Positions 47,201 through 59,484 of a stretch of DNA of 64,000 bases are shown in pieces. Position 1 is the first letter of the stretch. Each line of letters starts with the position of its first letter. A program made the translations under genes and the position numbers. The stretch is taken from positions 212,298 to 276,297 of the forward strand of contig JADDOH010002253.1 of NCBI GenBank assembly GCA_016648135.1. The letters are read 5' to 3'. This stretch comes from Agrypnia vestita. Lineage: Eukaryota; Arthropoda; Insecta; Trichoptera; Phryganeidae. Under the pieces are notes generated by a model, which saw nothing but the letters and a program-made list of their open reading frames with translations, did no database searches and was not told the origin of the DNA.

Positions 47201-49030
47201 AGTATGCTTAGTACAAATATGAATACAAGAATACATATCTCAACTACATCACTGTACTGTACAAAGATTTGTTAATAAAGCTTTAGAAAAATAAGTGTGA
47301 AACATTCCATAAATATATTTAATTTTCTAAGTCTTTTACATCATATACACAAGTTTTTCTGCAATACACAAAACCGAAGATTTTTTAAATTTACCATTAG
47401 GCATTTGTTCAATCACTATCAATGTAGTGATTTACATTTGATTTAATTGATTTACATGATTACAAGATCTTACAAATTGAGAAACTTCCAGAATCAGAAT
47501 TTAAGGGTTGTATGTACATCAATGTTGGCATCCAGCTGTCAAAATTATAATTACTGGGTAATAAGCAGATAGTCCAAAACAAAACTATGCCTGCACAGCT
47601 CAAGATAAATTTTTGTTGTTATTTCCCAGTACACATTTTTTTACTATCGGAATACCAAAGTAAATAATAATATTGCAAAAAACTTAAGGCTAAAGACATA
47701 TGCCAAGACTGAATAAAGATGAACAACTCAAGTCAAACTAATTTGCAGGCCTGTTCATTTTTCAATAAATTCTTTCTTTATACATACTTAAATTGTACAG
47801 TAGAAATTTTCAATTATACCTATTCAAAATGTTAAAAGTAAATAATTTATTTTTATCTATCCATCATATTCTTGGCCAATTAATATTCATACAGTTTAAC
47901 CATTTAAGGTACCAAATAAATTTCAAGTAAGTTTCATATATATAGGTACATGCATGTATTTTGTGATAAAATGAAAAAGAACTTAATCAGATTTAAATTC
48001 GTATGTGTATATTATAATTATATTATGCTAAAAGTTTGTGGTACAACTATGGTCATGGAAAAAATCACATAGGCTCAATTCAGAATTATAAATCAATTGA
48101 GTAAAACAGAGTAAGGACAGGGGTTATGCTCATTGTTTTGAACCGTAATCTGTGAAACCTCTCGTCAATTTCCCATATCATCCCGCAGCAGCGTGCGGTT
48201 GGTACTTTGAAATTAGCTGTACTTGACTAGAATTTCTACAAAATAATTTGAAATCGAATATGTATCTCGTAATATTACCACAATAATTATTATCGTATTA
48301 TTCAGATTTTAATAAGTTAGTAAATATCCCTTTTTTTCCATATGTTTACGTATAACTCATGCGTCAATATACTGACTGCACCCACCTATTATGCCGTGTA
48401 TTTAATTTATTCCAAAATTTGCCAAATTATTTTAAATTACGATACAATAAGCTAGGCAGTTTGCATAAAATATAAAAATGTTCAATGTAGGTACATTTAT
48501 GATATTGGGCAAATATTTTTTAATATTATTATTATTTTTAAGTATTAATTAAAATATACTTATATTGTTGTGTGTTGTTACTTGTTCTAAATTACAAAAA
48601 TAATGAAAGAGAATGGTAAATGATAAAATAACTCAAATTCATATGCGACATATTAAAAAAACTAATCAATCGTTTTATAAATAAAATACAAAATATAAAC
48701 TGCACAAAATATTATAAAAAGGAACAAATATATTAGAAATGGTATTTTTTTATGTAATAAGTGAATCAATATTAGTGATTTATAATTCAAAATCTGGCAA
48801 AATCAAGGCAAAAAAAGTTCTTTCCAAGTAAAATTTTAAAAAATCGCCATATTGTTTCGTTGTGCTGGTGTCCGTATCCGTAAACACCAACACAACAAAA
48901 CAATGTGCGTCATACGTACGGCTTACACATACTAAATCAATTACCTTTGTAAAATGCAAAGAGGTATGCATACATGAGATTTTTTGGAAAATATTAAAAA
49001 TGTTAAAGATTTAAGGTTATTATTACGGTC
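44210..49030. other. quiet AT-rich intergenic stretch
   Basis: No exon-like island, TIR or hairpin of note was seen, only scattered A/T runs. A small hairpin with GTTTCGTTGTGCTGGTGT stands at 48850-48903. Confidence 0.4.
48850..48903. repeat. hairpin with TTTCGTTGTG.TGGTG motif
   Basis: ATTGTTTCGTTGTGCTGGTG and its imperfect mirror CACCAACACAACAAAACAAT surround TATCCGTAA. A related phrase (GTGTTTCGTTGTGTTGGTG ... TATCCGTAA) occurs at 16950-16985, so this may be a small repeat family. Confidence 0.6.
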
Positions 49031-49037
49031 ATTGGAC

Positions 49038-49262
49038 ATATTTAAGTATTAAATAAAACGGATATTTTATACGAACTGAATATTTTACAGAGAAGCAAAT
49101 CTCGACGTGTAGGCAAAACTGTTCAGTTCGGCCTACACCTCCGCCGTGATAGGACACTCTCCTAATGAAGTTGATTAAGACTTTGGCGAAACGTCGAGAT
49201 TTGCTTCTCTGTAAAATATACGGTTCGTATAAAATATCAATTTTATTTAACACTTAAATATA
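49038..49262. mobile_element. foldback with hammerhead-like core, family E
   Basis: Outer arms of about 72 bp (ATATTTAAGTATTAAATAAA ... GAAGCAAATCTCGACG and its mirror) flank an asymmetric centre with GTTCAGTTCGGCCTACACC. One recognisable core lies in the right arm. Confidence 0.8.
49157..49206 (+). ncRNA. hammerhead-like core, family E
   Basis: CTCTC, CTAATGA (the fifth core base G is replaced by A), a wobble-rich stem II of about 19 bases, GAAA, CGTC, GAGAT. TCTC and GAGA pair as stem I and ACGT is palindromic. The core change should cripple cleavage. Confidence 0.5.
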
Positions 49263-50942
49263 TTAAAAATGGTTCAATTTTATCATCTCAATTTTAAGGT
49301 ATATTACCCAGGTACAGGTACCCCTAATTTGAAATATGTTTTATTTTAACTTTACAAGTTATTAATATAATATAATAACACACAATATGAGTTATTAATT
49401 ATTACTATAGTTTCGAGAAGAGTAGTCCCTCTCATCATCAGATATAGTTAAAATAAAACAAATTTTAAATTATAATGTTGAACCACAATATGAACCACAA
49501 TGAACCACTGCCAAATCCTTGAATGATATTAGTATGGAATAAGTAAATTTCATTATGTTATTTACAGTTATTTTTTTTTGTTATTTATAAACACATTATT
49601 TAAAAGATAATTTAATTCCATTAGTAAATAAAGAATGATTCTAATCGTAGCTACTTACGTAAAAAATATTCATAATAATGTTTCCATCCACTTTTTAAGG
49701 GTCGATTTTAGATTTTATTAACTGAGTTACCATGAGACCATAAAAATATCAAAGTTTGCTATACAGGGTACACGTGAAAAATGTTTGCAAAAGTATTAAA
49801 GCAATGTCAAGATTTCTCTTTGAATTGAAATAAAACTTACATGAGGTTTAAATTTTACAGTAATTCGACATACAATTCACATCAAGGGTCAGTTGTTTGA
49901 TTAGTAGTAATAGTAGTAAGAACAAAGATATTTGCTTTTTCCACCATTTAAATAATTCGTTTCTGTTAATATCTATGCTCTTTCTTAGCTATTACTACTG
50001 ATCTTAAGTATGTACATAATATAAAAAAAACTTTGATGTTTTATTGCTACTGAAAGAAAACTAATAATGTTATTTTAATGAGACTAAGTGTTGACCAACA
50101 TATCAAAATACCTGTATCAATATATTTATACAGTAAGTAAGCAACTAAAAATAATAACTTAAAATTATAAATCCCATTGAGACAGGGGTGTTAGGTAACA
50201 TAAAATATATTTTCTGATTATGTGCTAGTATACTAGAAGCACACTGACTTATTAATGAAACCTGTATAGTATTGAATATGAATTTGCAAAATGCAAATTT
50301 GAGACATTCAGATATTGGGTAACTCCCAAGTGTTTATTTCAAATTGCATTATTTTACTTATCATTAATAAGAATTATATCATCAAGAACCATAATTAAAT
50401 ATATGTAATGTAAACAAAACAATTATAATTAAAAATACTGGACTTCAAAAAAATCAATATCTCTATGTTATTAAAAAATTAATAAGAGACAAAAATGTGA
50501 TTTTTGCAATGAAATATAAAATGATCATACAATAGGATACTTTTTAATTACATTTTTAAATCAAGTAAAAGAGTTTTATAAATATGTTGTCTCATTTTTT
50601 GACATTGTGTAATTTTTAAATAAAATATCCCAAATCAGTTTGGAAATTCCTTTGATTTGAGTTGTAACTCATTATTATGGTATATATTCACGACTTTGTA
50701 TTATGTGTGCTGAATTTTAACTTTCCCATTATATTTGTGATGATACTTTATGTAGGGGCAGTCAATATAAATAAATAAAAACAATCACTAAAAGAATATC
50801 TTAAATAATCAACATTTAAATGATCACATTGATTATATTTTTAAAACCATAATGTAAAAATAAAAAGAAACAGTAATGGTTATTATTGTAATGAATATAA
50901 TTATTCATTATTTGTTTTAATCTACTTACATATTTATTAATT

Positions 50943-50984
50943 ACACCTACATGTTACGGAAAAACCTTTCCATCGTCAGAGTGT
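50943..50984 (-). ncRNA. hammerhead ribozyme motif, family B (left arm)
   Basis: On the - strand: ACACT, CTGACGA, T, stem II GGAAA-GGTT-TTTCC (perfect), GTAA (one change from GAAA), CATG, TA, GGTGT. Stem I ACACT/GGTGT pairs at all five positions with one wobble. ACATGT is palindromic. Confidence 0.66.
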
Positions 50985-50996
50985 TTTATGAATTTA

Positions 50997-51032
50997 CTGA
51001 TGATGGAAAGGTTTTACCGAAACATATAGGTG
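50997..51032 (+). ncRNA. hammerhead-like core, family B (right arm, damaged)
   Basis: CTGATGA, a stem II with one mismatch (GGAAA..TTACC), an intact GAAAC and then ATATAGGTGT. The 5' strand of stem I no longer pairs. The left arm keeps what this arm lost and the reverse is true for GAAA. Confidence 0.55.
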
Positions 51033-51651
51033 TAGTTAATAAATATATAAGTAGATTAAAACAAATAATATATTTTTTTTAAAATGTCAATCTACACAGT
51101 TGCTCAAACAATTGAAAATATAATTATTCATACCTGCGGTTGTTCCCAATACATACAATTGTTAAAAATACAGCAGTGCTTTACTCCGATACTAGCTATT
51201 TTAGAAAATTTATTTAATGATGATATTTTACGGCAAACATTATGAACTCATTAAAATAATATTTCTAATAAATTATTTTATATATTAAAAAACAAAATTA
51301 TGTACTCATAGGAACTTTAGAGTAAGACAAATATGTAATAGGTATAGCAAAATAAAAACATAATCAAAATACAAAATAAATATACAAAACATTGTATTTT
51401 TAAGAATAATCTGAAGTAACAAAACACTAGAACTATACAAAATGGTCACAAGCTTCCCGATCACTTTCATAAGTCTACCATGAGACCATAAAAATATCAA
51501 AGTTTGCTATATAAAGACTATAAAAATATGTTGTAGTCTCTATGAATAAACGATAACATCAGTGGTACTGCGGACTTGTGCATTCAGTACAGAGAATTTT
51601 AGTATTGACCGATCTTATATTGCAAAGTTAACAGTCTACCGCAAAAACCTC

Positions 51652-51749
51652 CTACATACCACCCGGTTTGGGTATATTTGTGTCGTAGGCTCGGATAACG
51701 TCCGTCTGCGTAACGGAGCCACCTTCCTCTTGAGAAAATGCGAATCCAT
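51652..51749 (-). CDS. ATP8A: ATP8A last coding exon with stop
   Basis: On the - strand the acceptor is ttattcccatcag. The exon gives two bases that complete His, then GFAFSQEEGGSVTQTDV, IRAYDTNIPKPGGM and TAG. FAFSQEE and VIRAYDT are the hallmark end of ATP8A flippases. The 3' UTR must run left of 51652; its end is not clear. Confidence 0.88.
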
Positions 51750-54700
51750 CTGATGGGAATAACAAAATATTACATATACAGCACGACAAAGTGGAACTAT
51801 TTTTAAATTAAATTATTGTACAAATATGCACATATTTAGAAAAATATATTTGAGTTTCTTATTATTAAATAATCATATTAATAACATAACGTTCATGTTC
51901 ATAAAGATGATGCATCTACCGAAAATATTATAATATAAATTAAAAGCGCTAATTATTCATAAATTTAATTTGAGATCATAAAAGTTATTGAATTGTGTAA
52001 AGATGAGGAATGAATATTAATCACAAAAATGCAATATAATCGATAGGAAAGTTGCATACATTTCTAAATTATATAAATATGTGTATATCCCGAAGTAATT
52101 AATACTTTGTGAATATTTAAAAAAATATATGTAAAAAATATTTTGTATAGGGAAAGTAAGCAAACAATTGAATTCCGTTATTTTTCTAAATACATAGTAT
52201 GGTTTCCTGCAGTATGTTTCATTCAATACTGGTTCTATATACAATTTCAGCTATCTTCTTAATCAACCAAAATAGGCAAATTTTGAAAGAACATGAATGT
52301 TTAAAATATATATTTAAAGAAATGATTGTACATATACAACCCAAAGTTAATACATTTTAAGCTATTTTAATGTAATCCAAAAAAAAAATCGAAATAAATT
52401 TTGGAAATAATGCAAATTTCATATGAATAGTGTTAGTTCGACATAAACACAGAGAAAACATAAACACCGTGTAACATATGTGCATGGCTAGGAACACACT
52501 AAGTAAATAAGAAATTGCAAAAAATTTTGAGTAACTGTAACACTCTCCCGCATTACAATATTTTCCTACCACCTCTTAATAGGGAAATTTCACATATGAC
52601 AAATATTGGTGAAAATATATGAAATAGATTCATAAATTAATTACATACTGTGAATCAGTATGGATAATGTGGGGTAATGTTTTCATTCATAATTTTTATT
52701 ATAAAATTTAAAAAAAAAGACTTAAAACGCACATGACTGGTCATGACGTATCAACTTGTGCATTTGGAATAGTATTTGTATATCTGGGTATCACACAAAT
52801 GTGACGCACATACTCGTGCTAGTGAAATGACGTGTTTTGGTGGAAACTTTTAAATTTCAAAATCATTTTTATACTCTTAATGTATACAAAAAAAAACTTT
52901 TTCATAGACGTATTTTTTAGACCAAAGTAAAGATTATCTATAAAAAAAGTGAAATTTCCATATTATATTTTTAGAAATTTTGTAATATCAAGATAAATAA
53001 ATGCATGAAGTTTACGGGAAATCCCACTAGATTGGAATGATCACAAAGTGTGTTCCTTGCCCGGTTTATGATTTTACTAAAATAATGACGCCACAATTGA
53101 TACTTTTGAGTATGTTTCTATTGTCTGACAATAAAATGTACCACAGTGTTTGACGGCATTTGAGAGTGAACTTCTATATTTCAGTTAGGTGTATCCAAAA
53201 ACACAGAAAGCTAAGAACACAAACAAAAACAAGAAAATGTTTTGGGTTTCGTGAACTCAATATTTTCTATTTGGCAAAAATGGATGAGTTTTGTACAAGG
53301 TGCAATTTACCACATTTTATTTAAATTAATAGTCTTCTGTTGGAGCCTCAGATTCAAAGGTCATATTTTACATTGGTAAAGGTAAAGTAGGCGCCGGTTA
53401 TTATGATCAGATTGTTCCTCGGAGGTTTTTATTCTAATATCTGCCAATTTTACACAAAGGTAATATGTCGTCGCTGTATATGTAATTAAGCCTATGTGCC
53501 GTTTAATACATTCTCAGATGAACGAGACAATTCATCAATTTTTCACATAAATAATAGACATATATTAGAAAAAACATTTTTTTATTTAAAATATAATGGA
53601 AACCTAAAAGGTTTATAGATAACATTTTTAAATGATTCGATATAAAAAATAATAATAATATGATTTAGATACAAAGTCATTTTTTTATATTTGGCCGAGT
53701 TTTAACATTTTTATCACATCTGTTTTGAATTTGTCAGTGGTCAGTTGTTTGGTCAGTTGTGGCAGGTCATTGTATAGTTTTAATCCGTTGCAAATTAGTC
53801 GGGATTGTCCTGTTTTTGTTTTGGCGTGTGTTATGTATCACATTACTATCAGTTTTGAGCCTTCTAGTGTTGTGTTGGTGTTTTTCATGTATTTTGTGTA
53901 ATTTTATGTCTTCGTCTTGTATTTCGCCAATTGCTAGTCTGTGAATGATTTTAAGTGTTTCGATTTTTGTAATGCTTTCGATGTTTAATTGTTGTGTTAT
54001 ACGGTATACAGTTTCAGTTGGTGTCCGGTATTTCAGATCATAGATCATTTTTAGTATTTTGTTTTGCTGTCGTTGGAGTCTGTTTAGGTTACTTTTGTTT
54101 CTGGTTCCCCAGAAGGGTATCAAATATCCTATTCTACTCTTGACGTATGCCTGGTACATCAGAATTTTTACGGTCTTTGGTGTGATTTCGTGTATTTTGT
54201 GGAATAGGCTGGTCAGTTTAGTCAGTGAGTCAATTACTTTGTCTATTTGAAAGGTCCATTTGAGATGTCTGTCTATGTTGAGTCCTAAGTATTTAGTATT
54301 TTCTAGTTCAGTGAGTGTTTCGTTATGTATTTTTATGTCCATGCATTTTCCGTTTGGCCTCGAAAGCCGTGCAGACTTGCCGTTCATCTGGCAAGTCTGC
54401 ACGGCTAGTAATTATTTAAAATATTTTTTATACAGCAACGATGTACAGTAGTGGACTTAAGTGTGGACACTTTTTATAAAGCGGTATTCATTCATCCATT
54501 TTAAAATCATTGTGGTGTTTAACTGTAATTATGTTAGCTAATTAATTAAAAAATATATTATATTGTTATATTTTATATTTATAAACATATTTTTACAAAA
54601 AAAAATATAAATGCTCATAAAAACAAAGACATGGCAAAATACGCATTACTTATTAATTACAAAGATATTGTAAAATATTTGAAAATAACATCTAATATTA

Positions 54701-57615
54701 ATTTTTCATTGAAAATTCTTTTAATTTAACAGCTTGCTCAATCTTCCGAGGTACAGAGACCATCAAACATTGTAAATTTTGAGGTGTGGTGATATGGAAC
54801 CATGCTCGAATAATTACTTCCATTAATTTTGTTTTATTGATAGGGTAGTGACGAGGAACTTTCATCTTTGACCAGAAATTTATGATGGGATTTCAGTCCG
54901 GACTAATCCCTGGCCATCAATATGGTGGTCCTGTAACCAGTTCATTCTCGTTTGACTGTGTGGCATGGGGCTCCATCCTGCTAGAAGACGCATCTATAGC
55001 AGGTCCCTCAAACAAATCATTGATGCCGGGCAATTTTGGCTCCAAATCAGATCTTGTAACCTTTTAGCCATAATTATGCCTTTTACCACTTCCGATATCA
55101 AAAACCATTACAGATATTATATAACAGATACAAAACCATCTCTTGTCATGCAAGCCCATATTATTACACTCGCAGGATGTTTCACTGTCACAGTGGTGTA
55201 TTCTGGTATCATATTTTCGCCTAGATGACGAGGAACAAATCTGATAGCATCAGTCCCAAAAATGGAAATTTTGGTCTCATCACTCCATCACTTTTGCCTA
55301 GTCTTCTGAGGTTTACTCCTCATGCATAGCAGCCATTTTTGCCTCTGTTTCATGTTAAGGATTTTTTCGAGGCATTCTTGCTCTTAATTCATTATTGAAT
55401 ACATAATTTCTTCTGGACTGTTCTTTCAGTTAATATCAAGTCCAGCAGCTTCAAAGACATGTGAATATCTTTAAATGTTTGAAGGCAATCTTGCAGAGTA
55501 AGTCTGAAAATTCAATTTTTATCTTGAGGCGTAACCTTCAACTTTTGGCCAGATTTTGGGTCAGTTTTTTTACTTTCGGTTTCCGTGTAGCGTTGGCGAA
55601 CCTTTCTTACTCCAGTTTTGAAAACTCCTCTATCTAATATTTTTGCAATTTCTTCGTTATGTGTATTTTTCTTCATGAAACGTAACACACTGCTTCGTTG
55701 TTTTGGCGTCGTAGGAGCCGATTTCACTACCATAAGAACTAAACTTACTCTGACTGCACTTCAACATTCGCAAAAGGCAACCTCACTTCATTTTATAAAA
55801 TTGCTGACTAAATACAATTGCCAAACTAATCATGTTGCATCTGAAAGCACATTGAAGCATATGACAATTTTACGCACTCTATGGTCTATAAATTTAGACC
55901 TAACCATAGCATTGCCATAACTCAAAAACATTTTTTCCAAAATTTCATTGTTTTTGAGCCATTTTCTTTAATTTAAAAAAAATAATATTTTTTATCTTTA
56001 ACCATTGTATAGCATGTTTATCAATAGAACATAATACAAGGAAAAAATAAACTTTGAGGGGTTATATAACAAAAATGTTGTTTTTGTACAAGTCGAATGA
56101 TAAGTTATAAGAAATTTCTAAAATGGTCCACACTTAATCCACTGCTGTATGTATAAAATTAACACTATGTGTAAAATTAACACTAAATGATTTATTTATT
56201 AGGTATATTACAACAATAGCATAGTGAAAATGTATTTTCACTGGTATAAATATATTATTTACCTATTCAGGCAGTGACAATGTACCAAACAATGAATTTA
56301 CTGTTTTACTGCTCAGTATCGGCGCATGTATATTATCTTAAATAAAAAAAATTATAATGTGTTTTTTAAAATCTCTATTATCTATATTAAATTATATTCT
56401 CTTTTATAAATTCAAATTACAATACACATCTATGTATATATTTATTCATTTACATTATACGCCAATGAATTTAAAAATACTTAAACTGCAACCTAATATT
56501 GGTAAACTGTTGTGAATATTCTTTTCTAGATAAGGTTAGGTTAGAGTATTTGAGAAAAGTGCTGAACTAAACACCTGAAACTGAACAATTGTCAAATTTA
56601 ATTTCAATGACAATTTGGAAACGAATATAATTTCATTAGTATCTGTAAAAATATATTTTCAAAAAATGTGTTTGGAGAATGTGATTTCACCGAAATGTCA
56701 GTGAAAATATATTTTCACTAGAATATGCTATCGCTATAACATACACAAACAAAACATAAACAATATCATACACATTTAAAAATGTTTTCTTTTAAAATAG
56801 TGATTAATTTTACTTTGTTTGTTAGAATCCGCAAATAATTCATGGAGTCGATTTTAAATAGAGCAGGTATTATTAGTATAGGATTTACTATTTAACATAT
56901 TACATAATATTTAACATAAAAGCGCTAAAGCACAGATTTAAATAACTTATCTTTGATAAGAATGTATCAAATTGCAATAAAAAAAGACACGTCTGGGGAT
57001 AGTTAACGTCACCAATGACTTACATATATTTAAACTATGTGGAGTATTTAACCAAGTTCAGGGCAACATTGAATATATAAAATGGATAGAATAAAGCTAT
57101 GTTATACTACTCAAGTGACAGAACCTCGCATCGACATGATTGACGATCATCATGAATAATCTCTATAAAGTTAACGCCGATTCTATCAATAACATTCAAT
57201 ATACAATTTGTAAAAAAAGAAAGAATGTTTCTAATAACTGATCACCTGAGTCTAAAAAGTGACAAAAAATAGTGCTTTTTATGTTTGATTCCGTTATTTA
57301 AAAAATGAACACAATACAATACAACTGATTCAGAACATTAATAACCGACGCCTACTGAAGATGAAATTTCCAACTAAATGCAGATTGGTATGATAATAAT
57401 AGATTGTACAGAATTAAAACATCAATTTGTATACTATAGTATTGATTGTACAGGCACATTGAAACGTTCCTGGCATGCCGCAGGCTGGCCTGACTGGAAT
57501 AATAAGATAAAAACAGTACTTACGGGAAAGTTCCACCTCCATATTTACCCTTGTGTTGGACCTTCTGCTGAAGACACTTCTCACGTTTTTGAGCAGCCGA
57601 GCCGTCTCAGTTAAC
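51652..57615 (-). CDS. ATP8A: P4-ATPase phospholipid flippase, ATP8A class, last two coding exons (5' partial)
   Basis: Coding exons on the - strand are 57615-57524 and 51749-51652. The first reads LTETARLLKNVRSVFSRR, then SNTRVNMEVELS and a lone C. The second begins AT, which makes His, then GFAFSQEEGGSVTQTDV, IRAYDTNIPKPGGM and TAG. Human ATP8A1 ends with the same path: SLTERAQLLKNV, HGYAFSQDENG, VIRAYDT. This is the cytosolic autoregulatory tail of the aminophospholipid flippase, which moves PS/PE to the cytosolic leaflet. The catalytic and membrane exons lie beyond the right edge. The 5.8-kb intron holds a LINE and a Tc1 element. The gene converges on the ABTB2-like gene. Confidence 0.85.
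53650..54402 (-). mobile_element. 5'-truncated non-LTR retrotransposon (LINE) 3' part
   Basis: The - strand frame 54402-53767 gives 211 residues of the reverse transcriptase C-terminal part (thumb and beyond): LENTKYLGLNIDRHLKW, LMYQAYVKSRIGYLIPFWG and LNRLQRQQNKILKMIYDL. The frame continues after a break with LPQLTKQLTTDKFK, the usual end of Jockey/CR1-type ORF2 (YNDLPxxIKxLxxxxKFK). A short TATTATTATT tail ends it. The palm domain with the catalytic FADD-type box is absent. It lies in the flippase intron. Confidence 0.85.
54365..54406. repeat. perfect 17-bp hairpin at the LINE 5' junction
   Basis: AGCCGTGCAGACTTGCC (54365-54381) and its exact mirror (54390-54406) enclose 8 bases. The hairpin sits exactly where the LINE is truncated. 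Its first strand appears to be LINE coding sequence. Confidence 0.9.
54446..56147 (-). mobile_element. Tc1-like transposon, degenerate
   Basis: The TIRs CAGTAGTGGACTTAAGTGTG and (reverse) CAGCAGTGGATTAAGTGTG are flanked by TA (54444-54445 and 56148-56149). At 1,702 bases it has the usual Tc1 size. The transposase is on the - strand and broken. Confidence 0.9.
54720..55733 (-). pseudogene. broken Tc1-like transposase
   Basis: The open N-terminal part (55733-55512) reads KQRSSVLRFMKKNTHNEE, IAKILDRGVFKTGVRKVR, a helix-turn-helix. Later pieces include HTVKRE (54950), LMARD (54910) and WSKMKVPRHYPINKTKLM near 54850, the end of the DDE domain. Several stops and shifts separate them. Confidence 0.78.
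56150..57523. other. flippase intron, no further element recognised
   Basis: AT-rich sequence holds two GTGAAAATATATTTTCAC-type hairpin phrases (56225 and 56700) that look like remnants of one repeat. No coding signal was seen. Confidence 0.35.
57524..57615 (-). CDS. ATP8A: ATP8A penultimate coding exon
   Basis: On the - strand the acceptor is ctgtgttaccag and the donor is TCCC/gtaagtact. The 92 bases read one leading G, 30 codons (LTETARLLKNV ... MEVELS) and a trailing C. The phase-1 end is what the next exon needs to make the conserved His-Gly. An ORF runs on through 57680 but the upstream part looks intronic. Confidence 0.82.
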
Positions 57616-58465
57616 CTGGTAACACAGGCAATAACGCCCGCAGGCGTTACATAATACTTAGCACATGCTGTACATACCACCGTCTCTCAATTGGTTTACC
57701 ATCTCATTGTTTGGCTTCAAACTAAGGATGCATTGGGATGCTTGGTTCATGAAAGCGTTACACCTAAGGGTGAGGTGCACACCGCAATATATACCAGTTC
57801 ACAGTGGAAGAACTACCCTGTTTTATTTATCCTTAAACATTTACTAATCAGATATGCAAATTAAACCATTATGTATAGAATATATATAATCAAACTGGTC
57901 TATATATTATTATATTAAAGTGCAAATCGAGGTGGATGAATTACAACTATATACAAGCAAAAACAAGCACAATAGCAAACAGTTATTAGATGATTAGGTA
58001 GTGTTACGGATTACAGACTACAAACATGAAAAGACTAGAGCAGTCCAGGATAATCCGAGAATACTCCGGCAACATACTTACAACGAGAAAGTCGTTCCAA
58101 AGCATGCACAGGCCTGCCATCATGATGCCACAATAGTAAAACATAATTCAGGTCAATTAATTCAAAACACTTTAAAACAAAGTAAAGAAAGAAACAAATC
58201 AAATCTGACAACACATCATTCAACAAGTGGAAGGAAACTAGGATCCAATTATGAAGAACGGCGGTGTCGGTTTAAAATCTAATAACTTTCTTCTGAATGG
58301 GAGTTTTTATTTATTTAGAGCCGAGTTTAAGTAATTATCTAGCAAAAACTTTTATAAAATATCCCTTACATATAAACAGGGGTTAACAGCAGGTTTATTT
58401 TTTTTTTATTTTATTTTCATTTATTGGTTTTCTTACAGCCATATAATTAATCATTAATTATTCAA

Positions 58466-58622
58466 TAATTAATAATTTAATTTGAAAAGGAGTACAATTA
58501 ATGTAATAAGTTTACCATATTATTAATTACCATATAATTAATAACCATATAATTACCATATAATTAATCAATAATTAATAATTTAATTTGAAAAGGAGTA
58601 CAATTAATGTAATAAGTTTACC
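58466..58622 (+). repeat. direct duplication of about 52 bases
   Basis: AATAATTAATAATTTAATTT, GAAAAGGAGTACAATTAATG and TAATAAGTTTACCA occur twice (about 58466 and 58570) with AT-rich CATATAATTA repeats between. Confidence 0.85.
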
Positions 58623-59484
58623 AGTATTAGTAAATCGTTTCCGAATAATTAAGTGTTGAAAGAAATGTATTGAAATCAATAAAATATATTAAAGAAAGGC
58701 AAACCATGTAACTTATTTGAATGTTAGAAGCAGTACCTTTGATCTTTCAAACCATAATAATCTTTACTGTATTCAACCCCTGGCCCTTAAATACGATTTT
58801 TTGTATGCTATTAAAAAATCACAGGTTATTAAACTGCATCCCCTGGAGCACAATTGAATATATGAGAGAATAAACATTACCTGTCAATTTGCTCAAAACC
58901 TGTTTTCCTTTATAGGTAATAATAACACTGATATTTTCAGTTACCCTTTTAAGAAAAATAGCGAGGTGGTAAATTATGCAGGGCAATTGTTAATACTGTA
59001 TTAGCTTGAATATAACATAACAACCCTTTTCACGCCACGGACAAAAAAGAAAAGAAATTTGAATGAAAAATATAAGAATTTGGTATTGCAAAAAAATATA
59101 GAAATACATTTGTTGTCAGAACTGCTAAAATTTCCATTGCCTTGAATGGCAGTAAATCACATCTAAGAAACAAAGGTGAATCTCTCCGAAAGTTTGTTGT
59201 TCGTTATGAGCTTTTTAAGTTTTATAAAATCACACATGTATAAAGCTAGTATAAAATCAGTAACTGCGCAATTAGTACCTACAATGAGGTTTATGCATAA
59301 TGCATAGTTTTCAAGTTCACACTAAAGGTAATTCACAACAAAGTTTTGACAAATACTCATAGTGTCACTTTTGTTTTCAATGTATGAAATACTACTTTTG
59401 AATAAAACTAAAAAAAATATCAGGATGCTTCACTGAGTGAAACAGCAGCATCAGCAGCAAGGGAGCATTATCACCCAAAACAGT

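Larger units (their letters stand above)
50908..51071. mobile_element. foldback with hammerhead cores, family B
   Basis: The arms ATTATTTGTTTTAATCTACT ... TTAATTACACCTACATGTT and their mirror are about 75 bp with few mismatches. Each arm carries a core pointing outward. AAAATGTCAATCTACACAGT follows, as in the remnant at 30848-30985. Confidence 0.85.

Noticed and set aside
57414..57680. 88-residue ORF as a whole gene
   Set aside because: Only 57524-57615 matches the flippase tail. The rest is intron read through in frame.
58082..58113. possible 32-base micro-exon of the flippase (- strand) with ggcag acceptor and gtaagtatg donor
   Set aside because: The splice signals are good, but the peptide in the frame with usable phase does not match the ATP8A tail and the piece is too short to judge.
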